Below, piece after piece: positions 6,429 through 13,866 of a stretch of 26,618 nt of DNA (position 1 is the stretch's first letter; every line of letters starts with the position of its first letter). The notes under the pieces are model-generated. The model saw only the letters and a program-made list of their open reading frames with translations, was not told the DNA's origin and ran no database searches. Source of the DNA: a virus; IMG/VR virus record IMGVR_UViG_3300036852_000036, positions 1 through 26,618 of that record; one strand, given 5' to 3'. The translations under genes were made by a program, and so were the position numbers.

Positions 6429-6749
6429 TCAGGCGCCCGAGCGACCGAGCATCTTGTTGATCGTCGCCAGATCGATTGGATCACTGGAGAAAATCACCAT
6501 CCCATCATGAACGAGAGCGATCATAACACTGGAGCCGAGCGTCAGAAGATAGATCGTTGATGGCTTCGGCCTCGGGTTCGTGGCGGCGTCGATCTTGGCC
6601 GTGTCAGCGTCGTTTAACCTTTCGATGATGACGCCGTGTAGCTTGCCCATCTCCTCGATCTTGGAGAGAGGCTGCCCTTGAAGTTCGTTAACGGCATGGG
6701 CTGGCGACGCGGCAAGCCAGGCAAGCAGCGCAATGGCGATTAATCGCAT
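6429..6749 (-). CDS. small exported protein of unknown function
   Basis: A 106-aa protein with a clean signal peptide: MRLIAIALLAWLAASPAHA, with cleavage predicted after AHA at residue 19. The mature part (about 87 aa) has a charged first half (IEEMGKLHGVIIERLNDADTAKID), a Pro-rich hinge (NPRPKPSTIYLLTLG) and a hydrophobic strand-rich end (SSVMIALVHDGMVIF). I recognise no enzyme motif. It sits between the lysis cassette and the cysteine-rich exported protein, and both appear to be exported. A role in the cell envelope during lysis or in excluding other phages is possible, but is inference. Confidence 0.65.
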   Translation of the reverse strand: MRLIAIALLAWLAASPAHAVNELQGQPLSKIEEMGKLHGVIIERLNDADTAKIDAATNPRPKPSTIYLLTLGSSVMIALVHDGMVIFSSDPIDLATINKMLGRSGA

Positions 6750-6758
6750 ATGATGTCC

Positions 6759-6935
6759 CTAGTGTTTGCCGATGAAATTTGTGGCGATGTAGGCGAGGAC
6801 GGCTGATACGCCTGAGGCCCAATAAACCTTCTTCTCGACCGCCCCGAGGCGCTTTTCGTAGCCGCCGGAGCGCTCCAGAAGAAGATCAACCTTGGCCTCT
6901 ACCCGGCCCATTGCGCGCTGGAGTTCGTCACTCAT
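6759..6935 (-). CDS. 58-aa coiled-coil/transmembrane protein, XhlA-like lysis accessory
   Basis: A short protein with an N-terminal heptad-like helix (MSDELQRAMGRVEAKVDLLLERSGGYEKRLGAVEKK) and a C-terminal transmembrane segment (VYWASGVSAVLAYIATNF) ending IGKH. That arrangement resembles the XhlA/hemolysin-type membrane proteins found beside holins and spanins. The ATG at 6935 overlaps the stop of the upstream lipoprotein gene as ATGA, and this supports it over the longer frame starting at 6974. Placement directly after the spanin pair supports a lysis or membrane role. It may be a second holin or an antiholin. Confidence 0.6.
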   Translation of the reverse strand: MSDELQRAMGRVEAKVDLLLERSGGYEKRLGAVEKKVYWASGVSAVLAYIATNFIGKH

Positions 6936-7225
6936 CGGAATACCGTCGCCGCGACTTTGACGCCTTCGTACCAACGGTCCTTGAAAGTAACGCCAGCGGC
7001 TTTTGCTGGTTTAGCGGCCTTCTGACAAATGGCCTTCCATGCGGCGTTGTGTTCTTTCACTTCCGCAGCCGTGGCCGGCGTATCCTTGCCGCTCCAGTAG
7101 ATCGGCTTAAAGGCTGCACAGGCCACCTTGTCAGTCGGGACGGCGGAAGGAGTCGTCGTCGCGCAAGATGCTAGCGGGATCGCGAGTGTTAGCATCATGC
7201 ATGTCAGCACGGGCTTTGTTGGCAT
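6932..7225 (-). CDS. outer-membrane lipoprotein spanin (Rz1-like, o-spanin)
   Basis: A 97-aa lipoprotein. The signal peptide is MPTKPVLTCMMLTLAIPLAS followed by the lipobox cysteine (LASC, C21). The mature part carries CAAFKPIYWSGKDTPATAAEVKEHNAAWKAIC, a stretch I associate with small lysis lipoproteins of proteobacterial phages. Its first 95 nt lie inside the 3' end of the upstream inner-membrane spanin gene in another frame, the classic Rz/Rz1 embedding. Spanin pairs fuse the inner and outer membranes in the last step of Gram-negative lysis. I used ATG 7225, where the signal peptide begins, not 7240. The C-terminal 30 residues are longer than usual for Rz1. Confidence 0.75.
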   Translation of the reverse strand: MPTKPVLTCMMLTLAIPLASCATTTPSAVPTDKVACAAFKPIYWSGKDTPATAAEVKEHNAAWKAICQKAAKPAKAAGVTFKDRWYEGVKVAATVFR

Positions 7226-7376
7226 TTGAAATCGCAGCATCGGCGTCCTGAAGTCCCTTTAAAGCTGCCTCCGCAGCCCCCGCTGCCATCCATTTCTGCT
7301 GTTCGGCATAACCGATCAGCCAACGGGCGACAGTGAAGACTGCGGAGATAATCGAGAGGATTGTAGAAGCGGTCAC
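7131..7376 (-). CDS. inner-membrane spanin (Rz-like, i-spanin)
   Basis: An 81-aa protein starting with GTG at 7376, which overlaps the holin stop as GTGA. Residues 4-24 are a single transmembrane or signal-anchor segment (STILSIISAVFTVARWLIGYA). The rest is a helical, Ala-rich periplasmic arm (EQQKWMAAGAAEAALKGLQDADA..., NANKARADMHDAN) with a charged end. This is the expected i-spanin plan: one N-terminal membrane helix and a periplasmic coiled coil that meets the lipoprotein partner. The Rz1-like lipoprotein gene starts inside its 3' end. It is short for an Rz protein, so the call rests largely on the gene arrangement. Confidence 0.65.
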   Translation of the reverse strand: MTASTILSIISAVFTVARWLIGYAEQQKWMAAGAAEAALKGLQDADAAISNANKARADMHDANTRDPASILRDDDSFRRPD

Positions 7377-7543
7377 GCAGTCGGCTTCTTGGCGAAGACA
7401 GACCACGCAGCAACAAAGATCGTGCCGACGCCGCCGAGGATCGCGGTCAGCAGTTCATTCGAGACATAGCCCTTTGCAACAGCCCAACCGCCAACAGCAG
7501 CCAGAATGGTGCGGACAACGCCCCAGACTTGTTCGCCAGTCAT
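7373..7543 (-). CDS. 56-aa putative holin (Pam3-gp28-like)
   Basis: A short gene running from ATG 7543 to TGA 7373. The product begins MTGEQVWGVVRTILAAVGGW and continues with a polar turn (KGYVSNELL), a second hydrophobic segment (TAILGGVGTIFVAAWSVF) and a basic tail (AKKPTA). Two short membrane helices of this type, with the AAVGGW and AAWSVFAKK signatures, match the small Pam3-gp28-type holins. Holins open the inner membrane and time lysis. The start has a strong AAGGAG site 6 nt upstream, and the stop overlaps the i-spanin GTG as GTGA. It follows the endolysin and the coiled-coil gene. Confidence 0.8.
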   Translation of the reverse strand: MTGEQVWGVVRTILAAVGGWAVAKGYVSNELLTAILGGVGTIFVAAWSVFAKKPTA

Positions 7544-7553
7544 TGTTATCTCC

Positions 7554-7874
7554 TTACGGGTTCATGGCGTCGATGGCGCCGAGCCGGTCATTGATAGCCT
7601 TGGCGTGCGCCACGGCATCAGCCAGCGCGGCTTCCTGCTCCGGGGTCATGCCGGGAACGGGAATTGCAGCAAGCTTTTCCATCAGCACCGCGATGTCAGC
7701 GGCAACAGCTTCCACCTTGGCGTCGGTTTCCGCCTGAGCTGCCTTGAGGTCTTCGAACGACATTTTAAACGTCTCCTGGTTTGAGATGATTGAACCGAGC
7801 ATTGTTTCAATTCGACAGAGACGCTCGGCGGTGTCCCTATCGGTAAGGTGAAGGTGTTGGGTGATGAGACTCAT
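7554..7874 (-). CDS. coiled-coil phage protein, 106 aa (possible internal start at 7763)
   Basis: The ATG at 7874 overlaps the endolysin stop as ATGA. The first 37 residues (MSLITQHLHLTDRDTAERLCRIE...) are helical. From residue 38 comes a conserved-looking small phage protein (MSFEDLKAAQAETDAKVEAV..., MEKLAAIPVPGMTPEQEAAL, then an Ala-rich helix to the end) with coiled-coil character and no membrane segment. An in-frame ATG at 7763 is preceded by AGGAGA about 9 nt upstream and could produce a 69-aa form. The function is unknown; similar small proteins sit beside lysis genes or in virions. Confidence 0.65.
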   Translation of the reverse strand: MSLITQHLHLTDRDTAERLCRIETMLGSIISNQETFKMSFEDLKAAQAETDAKVEAVAADIAVLMEKLAAIPVPGMTPEQEAALADAVAHAKAINDRLGAIDAMNP

Positions 7875-8347
7875 CGGGAGACGTATTCAAAATGCATATC
7901 GTCGCGGCGACCTTTGTAGTCTCCACCCCAGAAGGCTCCCGTGTTCTTGAAGGCCCTCACGACGGTCTCGCCGATGGTGCCCTTCTGATAGAAACCATTT
8001 GTTGCTGGGCTCAGGTCGATCGCACAGGCCCACGAGTGATTTGACCAACTGTTGGCGCTCCCTGCGATTTTACGGATATTGAAACACCCGCCAAAATCGC
8101 TTGCGCCAGTGGCCGCGACCTTCTTCTCGTCGTGGTCGCACTTGTCCCAAATCTCGGTGAACGCAGCCATCATCGCAGCCGCGCAAGCCTTGTTGACAAG
8201 GATGCCGGTCTTCATCGGCTTCTTGTCATAGAACATCATGAAAGGCGGCTTGATCCGGGTCAGATGCTCGGCCTGGAAGCTGGCAAGCTTGAAGTTCCCA
8301 TAGAATGCGTTTTTCGCAGCCGTGGTGTCCTTTGGCCAAGTTATCAT
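7871..8347 (-). CDS. M15-family peptidase endolysin (D-Ala-D-Ala carboxypeptidase-like)
   Basis: A 158-aa protein with the M15 zinc peptidase motifs. SNHSWACAIDLSP at residues 102-114 gives ligands H104 and D111, and DDMHFEYV at the C-terminus gives H152. Members cut peptide bonds in peptidoglycan stem peptides; single-domain phage versions act as endolysins. The N-terminal half carries RIKPPFMMFYDKKPMK and KACAAAMMAAFTEIWDK, typical of the family. There is no signal peptide, so release depends on the holin. The start is supported by TGAGGA followed by GGG just upstream. It heads the lysis cassette. Confidence 0.85.
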   Translation of the reverse strand: MITWPKDTTAAKNAFYGNFKLASFQAEHLTRIKPPFMMFYDKKPMKTGILVNKACAAAMMAAFTEIWDKCDHDEKKVAATGASDFGGCFNIRKIAGSANSWSNHSWACAIDLSPATNGFYQKGTIGETVVRAFKNTGAFWGGDYKGRRDDMHFEYVSR

Positions 8348-8531
8348 CCCAATTCCTCAATGATTTGAGTCGGTTAATTCAACCTCAGATCGAGCGTTGA
8401 ACGCAGCGAGGTTGCGTGCTTAAATTCTGTTCGGCAGAGGGTTTATTTTGAAGATTTCAGGTGTGACGGTTTGGACCGCGATATTCTTAAGCTTCCTTGT
8501 TCTCGGCTACTGTGTGCCTAAGCAGAAAATG
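8348..8531. other. 184-bp intergenic region upstream of the lysis cassette
   Basis: The region lies between the stop of the 184-aa virion protein and the endolysin start. It holds the endolysin ribosome site at its left edge. I found no convincing hairpin terminator or -35/-10 pair on the minus strand. A plus-strand TTG frame (8448-8624) encodes a hydrophobic stretch but is not accepted as a gene. A lysis promoter may lie here, though none is recognisable. Confidence 0.4.
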
Positions 8532-9086
8532 CTAGGCGTTGACGCCCTTAATCAACGCGAACTGGATCACTACGGCCTCGCCAAGCGAACCGGCCGTGTT
8601 GTTTCTGATGTTGATGGTCGCTGACCCCGCCGCGCACTGAGCGTTGAGCGTGTAGGAGCCAACCGTTCCGCCCGATATGTGGTTCAGGACAAGAACGTCC
8701 GTCGCCGCAATCAACGTATTGGTCAGCGTGAATGAAACAATCGTTGCCGCCGCCAATGCAGCGTTGTTCATCGTTATGGCGCCAGATGACTTGCTGAGCG
8801 TTACGCCGGTTGCTTTGCTGGTTGCCTGCGTAACCGTTCCGCCCGCTCCCGTGGTGTATCCAATGGAGCCCGAGCTAAGAAGCTGGTTTGCCGACCATGT
8901 ATTGGCACCATCGAGATAAGGCACATAATGGCCGCTCGTACCCGTCAGAAGACCAGCAACGCTGGTAGTCAAGGTAGCCGCGTCAATGCTAAAATCGTAG
9001 CTGATGCCAACCTTTGAGAGAACGACGGGCGACTGAACCGTGACGAGCGCCGGAAACTGGACGCGATGCTTGAGTTTTAATGCCAT
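8532..9086 (-). CDS. phage structural protein, beta-rich (hypothetical, tail region)
   Basis: A 184-aa Thr/Ser/Ala-rich protein predicted to be mostly beta-strand, starting MALKLKHRVQFPALVTVQSP and ending VIQFALIKGVNA. The middle resembles tail-fibre or decoration repeats (GLLTGTSGHYVPYLDGANTW, GGTVTQATSKATGVTLSKSSGAI). The ATG overlaps the previous gene's stop as TGATG. I recognise the C-terminal pattern (SFTLTNTLIAATDVLVLNH) as typical of small virion proteins in alphaproteobacterial phages, without a defined role. It ends the collar-fibre block. Confidence 0.6.
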   Translation of the reverse strand: MALKLKHRVQFPALVTVQSPVVLSKVGISYDFSIDAATLTTSVAGLLTGTSGHYVPYLDGANTWSANQLLSSGSIGYTTGAGGTVTQATSKATGVTLSKSSGAITMNNAALAAATIVSFTLTNTLIAATDVLVLNHISGGTVGSYTLNAQCAAGSATINIRNNTAGSLGEAVVIQFALIKGVNA

Positions 9087-9436
9087 CAGTTTCCGTCCAT
9101 TACAGAGATTGTGCCGATAATGATGTCTGTCACGAAGTCATCGATCGTGATCTTCGCGCCGAGTCTGTACGTTTTCGCGCATAGCCCCGTCAGGTCAGAA
9201 ACCTCGAATTGCCATTGAAAGCCGGGGCCTGGGATCGTGACCTTGCCGTCAGCAATGCTCGCCGTTACGAGGTCCGTTGAGCCCTCGCACATATCGCGAA
9301 TGGTCACGACGATATCGACATCAAGCAACGGGTCGGTCAGGTCGGTTGTGGTGCCGTCTTCCTCGTCAACCAGTTCATAGACATCGCTTGCCCACGTTGC
9401 CTGGTTGGAGATTTCAGCGACTTGCCCTGTGTACAT
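9086..9436 (-). CDS. small phage virion protein (hypothetical)
   Basis: A 116-aa acidic protein starting MYTGQVAEISNQATWASDVYEL. It has many short strands (LLDVDIVVTIRDM, TASIADGKVTIPG, WQFEVSDLTGL, TYRLGAKITIDD) and ends TDIIIGTISVMDGN. The organisation resembles Ig-like or decoration-type phage proteins. The ATG at 9436 has GAGGG about 9 nt upstream and is preferred over the TTG at 9439. Its stop overlaps the next ATG as TGATG, coupling it to the 184-aa protein. No specific function is recognised. Confidence 0.6.
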   Translation of the reverse strand: MYTGQVAEISNQATWASDVYELVDEEDGTTTDLTDPLLDVDIVVTIRDMCEGSTDLVTASIADGKVTIPGPGFQWQFEVSDLTGLCAKTYRLGAKITIDDFVTDIIIGTISVMDGN

Positions 9437-9454
9437 CAAGCGGCCCTCATGTTT

Positions 9455-10426
9455 TTACAATTTCATGTAGGGGGTGAAGAGAATGGCGGGCGGCGTCTTG
9501 TCAAAGCCCGTGCTGGTACCGCCCTGTGCCACGCCCGCAAAGGTGGTGGTCGCCTGAGCCACGCCGCTTCGGCTTGTCATGTCAGCATTTGCGGTGCTTG
9601 GCCCCGTCGTGAATCCCGCGTTCGCCCCCGTAGCGGCAGACGTAACCTGCATAGTTGAAAATGTGATTGCACCATTGGTGATAGTGCCGGTCGGCGTATA
9701 GGCGGGAAGGTTCGCGGTGACCAAAACTTTGGTTTCGGAGCCAGCCCCAGCCCCCACCTTGTCGTTGTTGGTGAGGAACGTTCCCACGCCCGAACCGAGA
9801 CGACCGGCAGCCGTGCTTCCCATGCTGTCGGGGCCGAAGAACGAACGCCCCCTAACGTCGGGCAACGTAATGGTTTTACCAGCGGCGTAATCGGCCGCCG
9901 CCGACGCTCCCCGGCCAGTCGATACAGTTAGAAGAAGATCAGTTGCGTCCTGGGTCCAAAGGTACGAGAACAGGGTAGAGGTATCAGCGTTAGCCCGCTC
10001 TGTTGCCCCAGAGGCGGCGTTACCGATCGTCCGTCCGTTGAGGCGGACCCAGCCGGTATGCACGCCCGTTCCGTACCGCCATTTGGTGTCGCCCGCGCTG
10101 AATACCGTCGTGGCGTCTACCGTGGGAGGCGTTCCCGTACCCGCCGAGGCTCCCACAACCAGGAGGTTATCCGCCGACACCTGGGTGACGCCCGCCGCGT
10201 CAGTCAGCCTGATTTTGATCTGCCCATCGGCGAGGTAAAAGGCCGGAATTCGCCCTGCCGAGTCCAAAACCATCGGGTTCGGCCATGGAATGGTCAGCGA
10301 ATAGTCCTGATAGGCCGATTGGGGAGTCGTGGTCCCGGCAACATAAAAATACAGAAGGCCCCCGTTTAAAGGGGCTCCCGTACTGTCGAATTGCTGTGAT
10401 AGACTGAGGCTTATGGAGCCAGCCAT
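9455..10426 (-). CDS. tail fibre protein with phage tail collar domain
   Basis: A 323-aa tail protein. Residues 1-90 are a fibre N-terminal domain often seen in phages (QQFDSTGAPLNGGLLYFYVAG, then PMVLDSAGRIPAFYLADGQI). Residues about 110-200 hold a tail collar fold (TGWVRLNGRTIG..., AGKTITLPDVRGRSFFG, GRLGSG). The C-terminal third is Thr/Ala-rich (LPAYTPTGTITNG) and ends TPPAILFTPYMKL, a terminus typical of short fibres in which collar residues reach the tip. It probably contacts the host or joins the fibre to the hub. A terminator lies just upstream of its start, so it begins a new transcript or relies on antitermination. Confidence 0.8.
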   Translation of the reverse strand: MAGSISLSLSQQFDSTGAPLNGGLLYFYVAGTTTPQSAYQDYSLTIPWPNPMVLDSAGRIPAFYLADGQIKIRLTDAAGVTQVSADNLLVVGASAGTGTPPTVDATTVFSAGDTKWRYGTGVHTGWVRLNGRTIGNAASGATERANADTSTLFSYLWTQDATDLLLTVSTGRGASAAADYAAGKTITLPDVRGRSFFGPDSMGSTAAGRLGSGVGTFLTNNDKVGAGAGSETKVLVTANLPAYTPTGTITNGAITFSTMQVTSAATGANAGFTTGPSTANADMTSRSGVAQATTTFAGVAQGGTSTGFDKTPPAILFTPYMKL

Positions 10427-10442
10427 TCAAGAAAATCCCATG

Positions 10443-10469
10443 AAAAAACCCGCCGAAGAAGGGCGGGTT
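10443..10469 (-). terminator. rho-independent terminator after the 691-aa ejection-type gene
   Basis: On the minus strand an 8-bp stem (AACCCGCC with GGCGGGTT) closes a 7-nt loop, and the T run continues directly (TTTTTTC counting the stem end). It separates the ejection genes from the tail-fibre gene. The plus-strand reading has only a poor T tract, so it is mainly a minus-strand signal. Confidence 0.8.
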
Positions 10470-10561
10470 GATGAGCCTATTTTTGGTTCGGGAGCGGCGC
10501 CGGCCTTAGCCTACGCCGCGTCGTGGATAATCAGCTTGTTCGTCCTGCATTGGCTTACTCA

Positions 10562-12637
10562 CTAGCGGCGGTTTTGACCGGGGCCGGTCACCGCAGCGCC
10601 CCCAACTGCCCCGCGCCGGATGCTATCCGCGATTTCGGCTGCGCGCTGTGAGCGGCGTATGACAGCATCGACCATTGCCTCTAGGCGCTTGTCGGGGATG
10701 CTTTTGCCGTTCTGCAGAAGAATTTTAGCAACCTCCTGCCGCACCGCTGGCGTGTTGCCGCTGAATGCATTGTGGCCTGCCGAGATTGCAGACTTGACCG
10801 CAGCGCCGAAATTCCCGGTCACGATGTTCTTGACCACTCCCAGCACCTCTGGGGATACGGACATCGCTGCATCATCATTCAGGTTTTCAACCGTCTTTGA
10901 CCCGCTCAATGAGTGGTTGCGGGTTTGCGTCATCGTATTTTCGCGGTCTAATTTCCGCAGCAAAGCATCCGAACGCCCCGGCACCGCAAATGCTTCAATT
11001 TCCTGTTTCACCGCATCTGATGAGAATGGCCTAGCCTTGTCCGTCCCGAACGCTGAATTCCGTATTTGGCTAATCTGCGGGTCAACATAGCCCGCCCGGA
11101 AGGCCTGCTTCCCTTCCGCGTCCAGCGGGTTGAATTGGTCTATCGCATCTTCCGGCCGGCCCTGCTTAGAACCAACTTCCTTGCCCTTGTCCAAGGCCTC
11201 AATCCGCTGCTGGCGAACCCTGTAGGCATCCCTCGCCTTTGCATAGTTAGACGAGGTTTTAGCTAGTTGTTCGTCCAGAGCATCCCTGACAGGGGTTAGT
11301 TCGGCAATGAGTGCGCCCTGCTTGTTCTCCGCCGCCTTGGCAATCATCTGGTCAATGTTCGTTTTGGCGCGGAATGCCTTACCAACATTGGAGGCCGTCA
11401 GCGTCGGCGCCGCCAAGTATGACCGCGCCTCCTTCAGTGCGTTGCCTATCGGGTCGCGCAGGACAGATTCGGCACCCTCAATACCAGAGCGGGCCGCCAA
11501 GTCTGTTGGCAGCGCCTCACGTGCCGCTGCCAGATTGTCGGCAGCGGGAGAAATAGCGCGGTTTGCAAGTGCCACCGGCTGGCTAACATCAATCGGCTGG
11601 GTCTCTGCCTTAACGGGCGCATAATTGACGCCCGCTTCGGCATTGGCTTGCTTAACCATTCCAGCGCGGGTTTGCTCAGCCGTTAATGGCGCGTCAAACG
11701 CCTCCTGGAAGGCCCCTGTCAGCCTTCGGCCCTGATCGCCCTGTCGGGAGTTAAGAGTATCGACAACCGCTGTACGGCCTTCTCCGGGCGATCTGGCAAC
11801 CGTCGAAAGCATACGCTGGCCTGGATTACCAAGGGCGTCAGCTACGGTGAAAACGCCCTGCCCTTCGTTTTGGGCATGTAGCAAAGCAAGTTCAACCTCC
11901 TGGGGGGTGGTCTTTCCTTCGGATATCGCTCGGGCGACTTGTGCCTCTGCATAAGCCTTTGGATTAGATCGTGCCGCGAATTGACTGGTGATAGGAGTTG
12001 CCAAGATCTTTAACGCAGTCAAAACGCCCGGTGTCACAGCGCCAATAGCCCCGCCCACGGTCGCGCCGATACCGGCATTCGTCGCGCGCTCCGAAAGACC
12101 ATTGCCTTCCATTGCCCCCGATATGCCACCAATAGCAGATGCGTCCGCCCCGCTAGCCGCCGAACCCGCAAGGAACGCCCTGCCCTTCGATAGGCCTTCG
12201 GGGATAAACCTGGCTGCTGTTATACCATTCTTCGCCAACCCACCTGCGGTAACGGCCCCGCCGAGGGCCTCGGTAGCCGTCCCCAAAAGTCCAGTTTTGT
12301 GCCTCGACTTGTCCATGATGTAGTCTTCGCGAGCTTTGGCGTAGTTGTAGCCCTCGCGCGGGTCAATGGTGCCCCGTTTGATCATTTCCAGTGGAGTTGT
12401 TGCCGCGGCTAAAAGCGTGCTGTCCGCGCCCAACGTGGCACCGTGGGTCAGCCTGCGGGTGAACCCGGCCTCGGAAGTCCCGCCGATCGCCTTATCTTCA
12501 TCAATGGCCGCCTGCTGGTATTTATCCGGCTGCTTAACGCTCAGATGTTTCTTCAGTGCCTCAAACGCTCCTTGGGCATTCTCGCCCTCGATAGTGTACT
12601 GCTTGCCGTTTGGTGCTTCTATGGTGAAGGTCGGCAT
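10562..12637 (-). CDS. large ejection/internal virion-like protein
   Basis: A 691-aa protein, the last and largest of three consecutive genes between the tail hub and the fibre. The N-terminus (MPTFTIEAPNGKQYTIEGEN, then AFEALKKHL) is a small domain often found at the start of large phage internal proteins. Residues 70-215 are Gly/Ala-rich with hydrophobic stretches (ATLGADSTLLAAATTP, GATVGGAIGAVTPGVLTALK), consistent with membrane insertion during DNA ejection. The rest is long and helical, with repeated Ala/Glu/Arg segments. By position and composition it parallels P22 gp16/gp20 or T7 gp16-type ejection proteins. No lysozyme or other enzyme motif is seen. Its ATG overlaps the upstream stop as TAATG. 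Confidence 0.7.
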   Translation of the reverse strand: MPTFTIEAPNGKQYTIEGENAQGAFEALKKHLSVKQPDKYQQAAIDEDKAIGGTSEAGFTRRLTHGATLGADSTLLAAATTPLEMIKRGTIDPREGYNYAKAREDYIMDKSRHKTGLLGTATEALGGAVTAGGLAKNGITAARFIPEGLSKGRAFLAGSAASGADASAIGGISGAMEGNGLSERATNAGIGATVGGAIGAVTPGVLTALKILATPITSQFAARSNPKAYAEAQVARAISEGKTTPQEVELALLHAQNEGQGVFTVADALGNPGQRMLSTVARSPGEGRTAVVDTLNSRQGDQGRRLTGAFQEAFDAPLTAEQTRAGMVKQANAEAGVNYAPVKAETQPIDVSQPVALANRAISPAADNLAAAREALPTDLAARSGIEGAESVLRDPIGNALKEARSYLAAPTLTASNVGKAFRAKTNIDQMIAKAAENKQGALIAELTPVRDALDEQLAKTSSNYAKARDAYRVRQQRIEALDKGKEVGSKQGRPEDAIDQFNPLDAEGKQAFRAGYVDPQISQIRNSAFGTDKARPFSSDAVKQEIEAFAVPGRSDALLRKLDRENTMTQTRNHSLSGSKTVENLNDDAAMSVSPEVLGVVKNIVTGNFGAAVKSAISAGHNAFSGNTPAVRQEVAKILLQNGKSIPDKRLEAMVDAVIRRSQRAAEIADSIRRGAVGGAAVTGPGQNRR

Positions 12638-13863
12638 TAATGTTCCCGAATCGTATAGCCGTCAACCACCGTCACGTTGGGATTGCCATATGCCGAATTA
12701 AACCTGTCACTGAATGTCGTCGTTTTGGCCTCCGTGTGCCCAGCTTCTGACTTCCCTTGCGTCTGGACTTCTTTCTTCTGGCGTTCGATAGCCCGCTTGG
12801 TGACACCGGCCTCAACCTTCAACTGACCAAGCGCGGCTTCGTAAGCTTCCGGACCATCAGCCATTGAGAGAATCTTACGCGCATAGGCGATATCGCTTTC
12901 GCGGGTGGTGCCGTTCGGGTTAATGGTTCGTGCATAATCCTTTGCCGCAGTATCGGTGGCGATCAGGAAGCGCTTGACGTTCGGATCACCAACATTGGTT
13001 TTGCCGGTCAAGATAAGCTGGTTGATAACCGGGAATGCAGTACGGGGAACTGCCTTTGACGCCTCAAGCGCGATCGGAAGCGACTCCTCCATTGCCTTTT
13101 CAGCAACACCGAAGTGCGCTGACTTAGTGCCCAGAGTGCGAGATTCCGACATGCGGCCGGCCTGCACGGCGTTATTGTTCAGGATATCAGTTGCGTCTAA
13201 GCCTTCCGCCTTAGCGATCTCAGCGACCCGCCGCTGAATCTTGAGAAGATTTTCCGCCCCCTGTGCGCCTCGACCGAGGCCAACAAGCGCCTTAGTATCG
13301 CCTTGAATGCTGCGCCTTGCGAGAAGGTCCGTCGTTTGATCATCGAGAGATGAATCCGCCGCAGGCTTATTAGTGAAAATAGCTCCTTCAGATGCTTTAT
13401 TCGGTACGATGACGGAGCTTCCAGCCCCAATAATTGTCGGGACGTCACCCTTTGCTCGGGCTGTTTCAGCGGCCACCCGCGCTTGATAGGCGGGGTCGGC
13501 CGGACCAATCGGCCTATACCCGCCGGGCGCATTAGGATCTTTGACAAAGTTGTCTGGCGTCGGGTCATCGGCCCGATCTGCGGCTCGCTTCTGCAATGCC
13601 AGCGTCTGTTGGAATTGAGAGGCCTGACGCGCCGCTTCCTGCTGCCGCCAAATGTCATCGCTCGATCGGTTTTTCATCGCAACGCCAAGCTGGGCAAGCG
13701 ATAGATCCCCGGATCTCAACAGCGCGTTAACGTCCGCATCCGTCCCTTGACCAAGGCTGGCAAGGGTCTGCTGGCGCATCTGGTCTTCCTGCGCCTTGCG
13801 ATAGACGTTCCCCAACTGGCCCAGAGGGGAGAAGTCAACACGGGGAACGGTTAGTTCTGCCAT
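12637..13863 (-). CDS. ejection/internal virion-like protein, helical
   Basis: A 408-aa Ala/Gln/Arg-rich protein with long predicted helices. The N-terminus (VDFSPLGQLGNVYRKAQEDQM) and the Gln/Arg-rich stretch around residues 70-95 (WRQQEAARQASQFQQTLALQ) resemble the second ejection gene of podoviruses. Residues 200-380 alternate helices (QGAENLLKIQRRVAEIAKAEG, EAYEAALGQLKVEAGVTKRA). The protein ends with GNPNVTVVDGYTIREH. No catalytic motif is visible. It lies 3 bp past the neighbouring gene's stop, and its own stop overlaps the next start as TAATG, so the three ejection candidates form one translational unit. Confidence 0.65.
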   Translation of the reverse strand: MAELTVPRVDFSPLGQLGNVYRKAQEDQMRQQTLASLGQGTDADVNALLRSGDLSLAQLGVAMKNRSSDDIWRQQEAARQASQFQQTLALQKRAADRADDPTPDNFVKDPNAPGGYRPIGPADPAYQARVAAETARAKGDVPTIIGAGSSVIVPNKASEGAIFTNKPAADSSLDDQTTDLLARRSIQGDTKALVGLGRGAQGAENLLKIQRRVAEIAKAEGLDATDILNNNAVQAGRMSESRTLGTKSAHFGVAEKAMEESLPIALEASKAVPRTAFPVINQLILTGKTNVGDPNVKRFLIATDTAAKDYARTINPNGTTRESDIAYARKILSMADGPEAYEAALGQLKVEAGVTKRAIERQKKEVQTQGKSEAGHTEAKTTTFSDRFNSAYGNPNVTVVDGYTIREH

Positions 13864-13866
13864 CGA

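Noticed and set aside
8448-8624. Plus-strand TTG frame with a hydrophobic N-terminus (58 aa)
   Set aside because: It has a non-ATG start and only a weak AGAGGG upstream, it overlaps the 3' end of a virion gene, and the lipobox-like LGYC has the wrong residue before Cys.
10412-10564. Plus-strand frame of 50 aa with a C-terminal hydrophobic stretch
   Set aside because: It runs through the terminator stem and the 5' end of the tail-fibre gene; the reading is explained by those elements.
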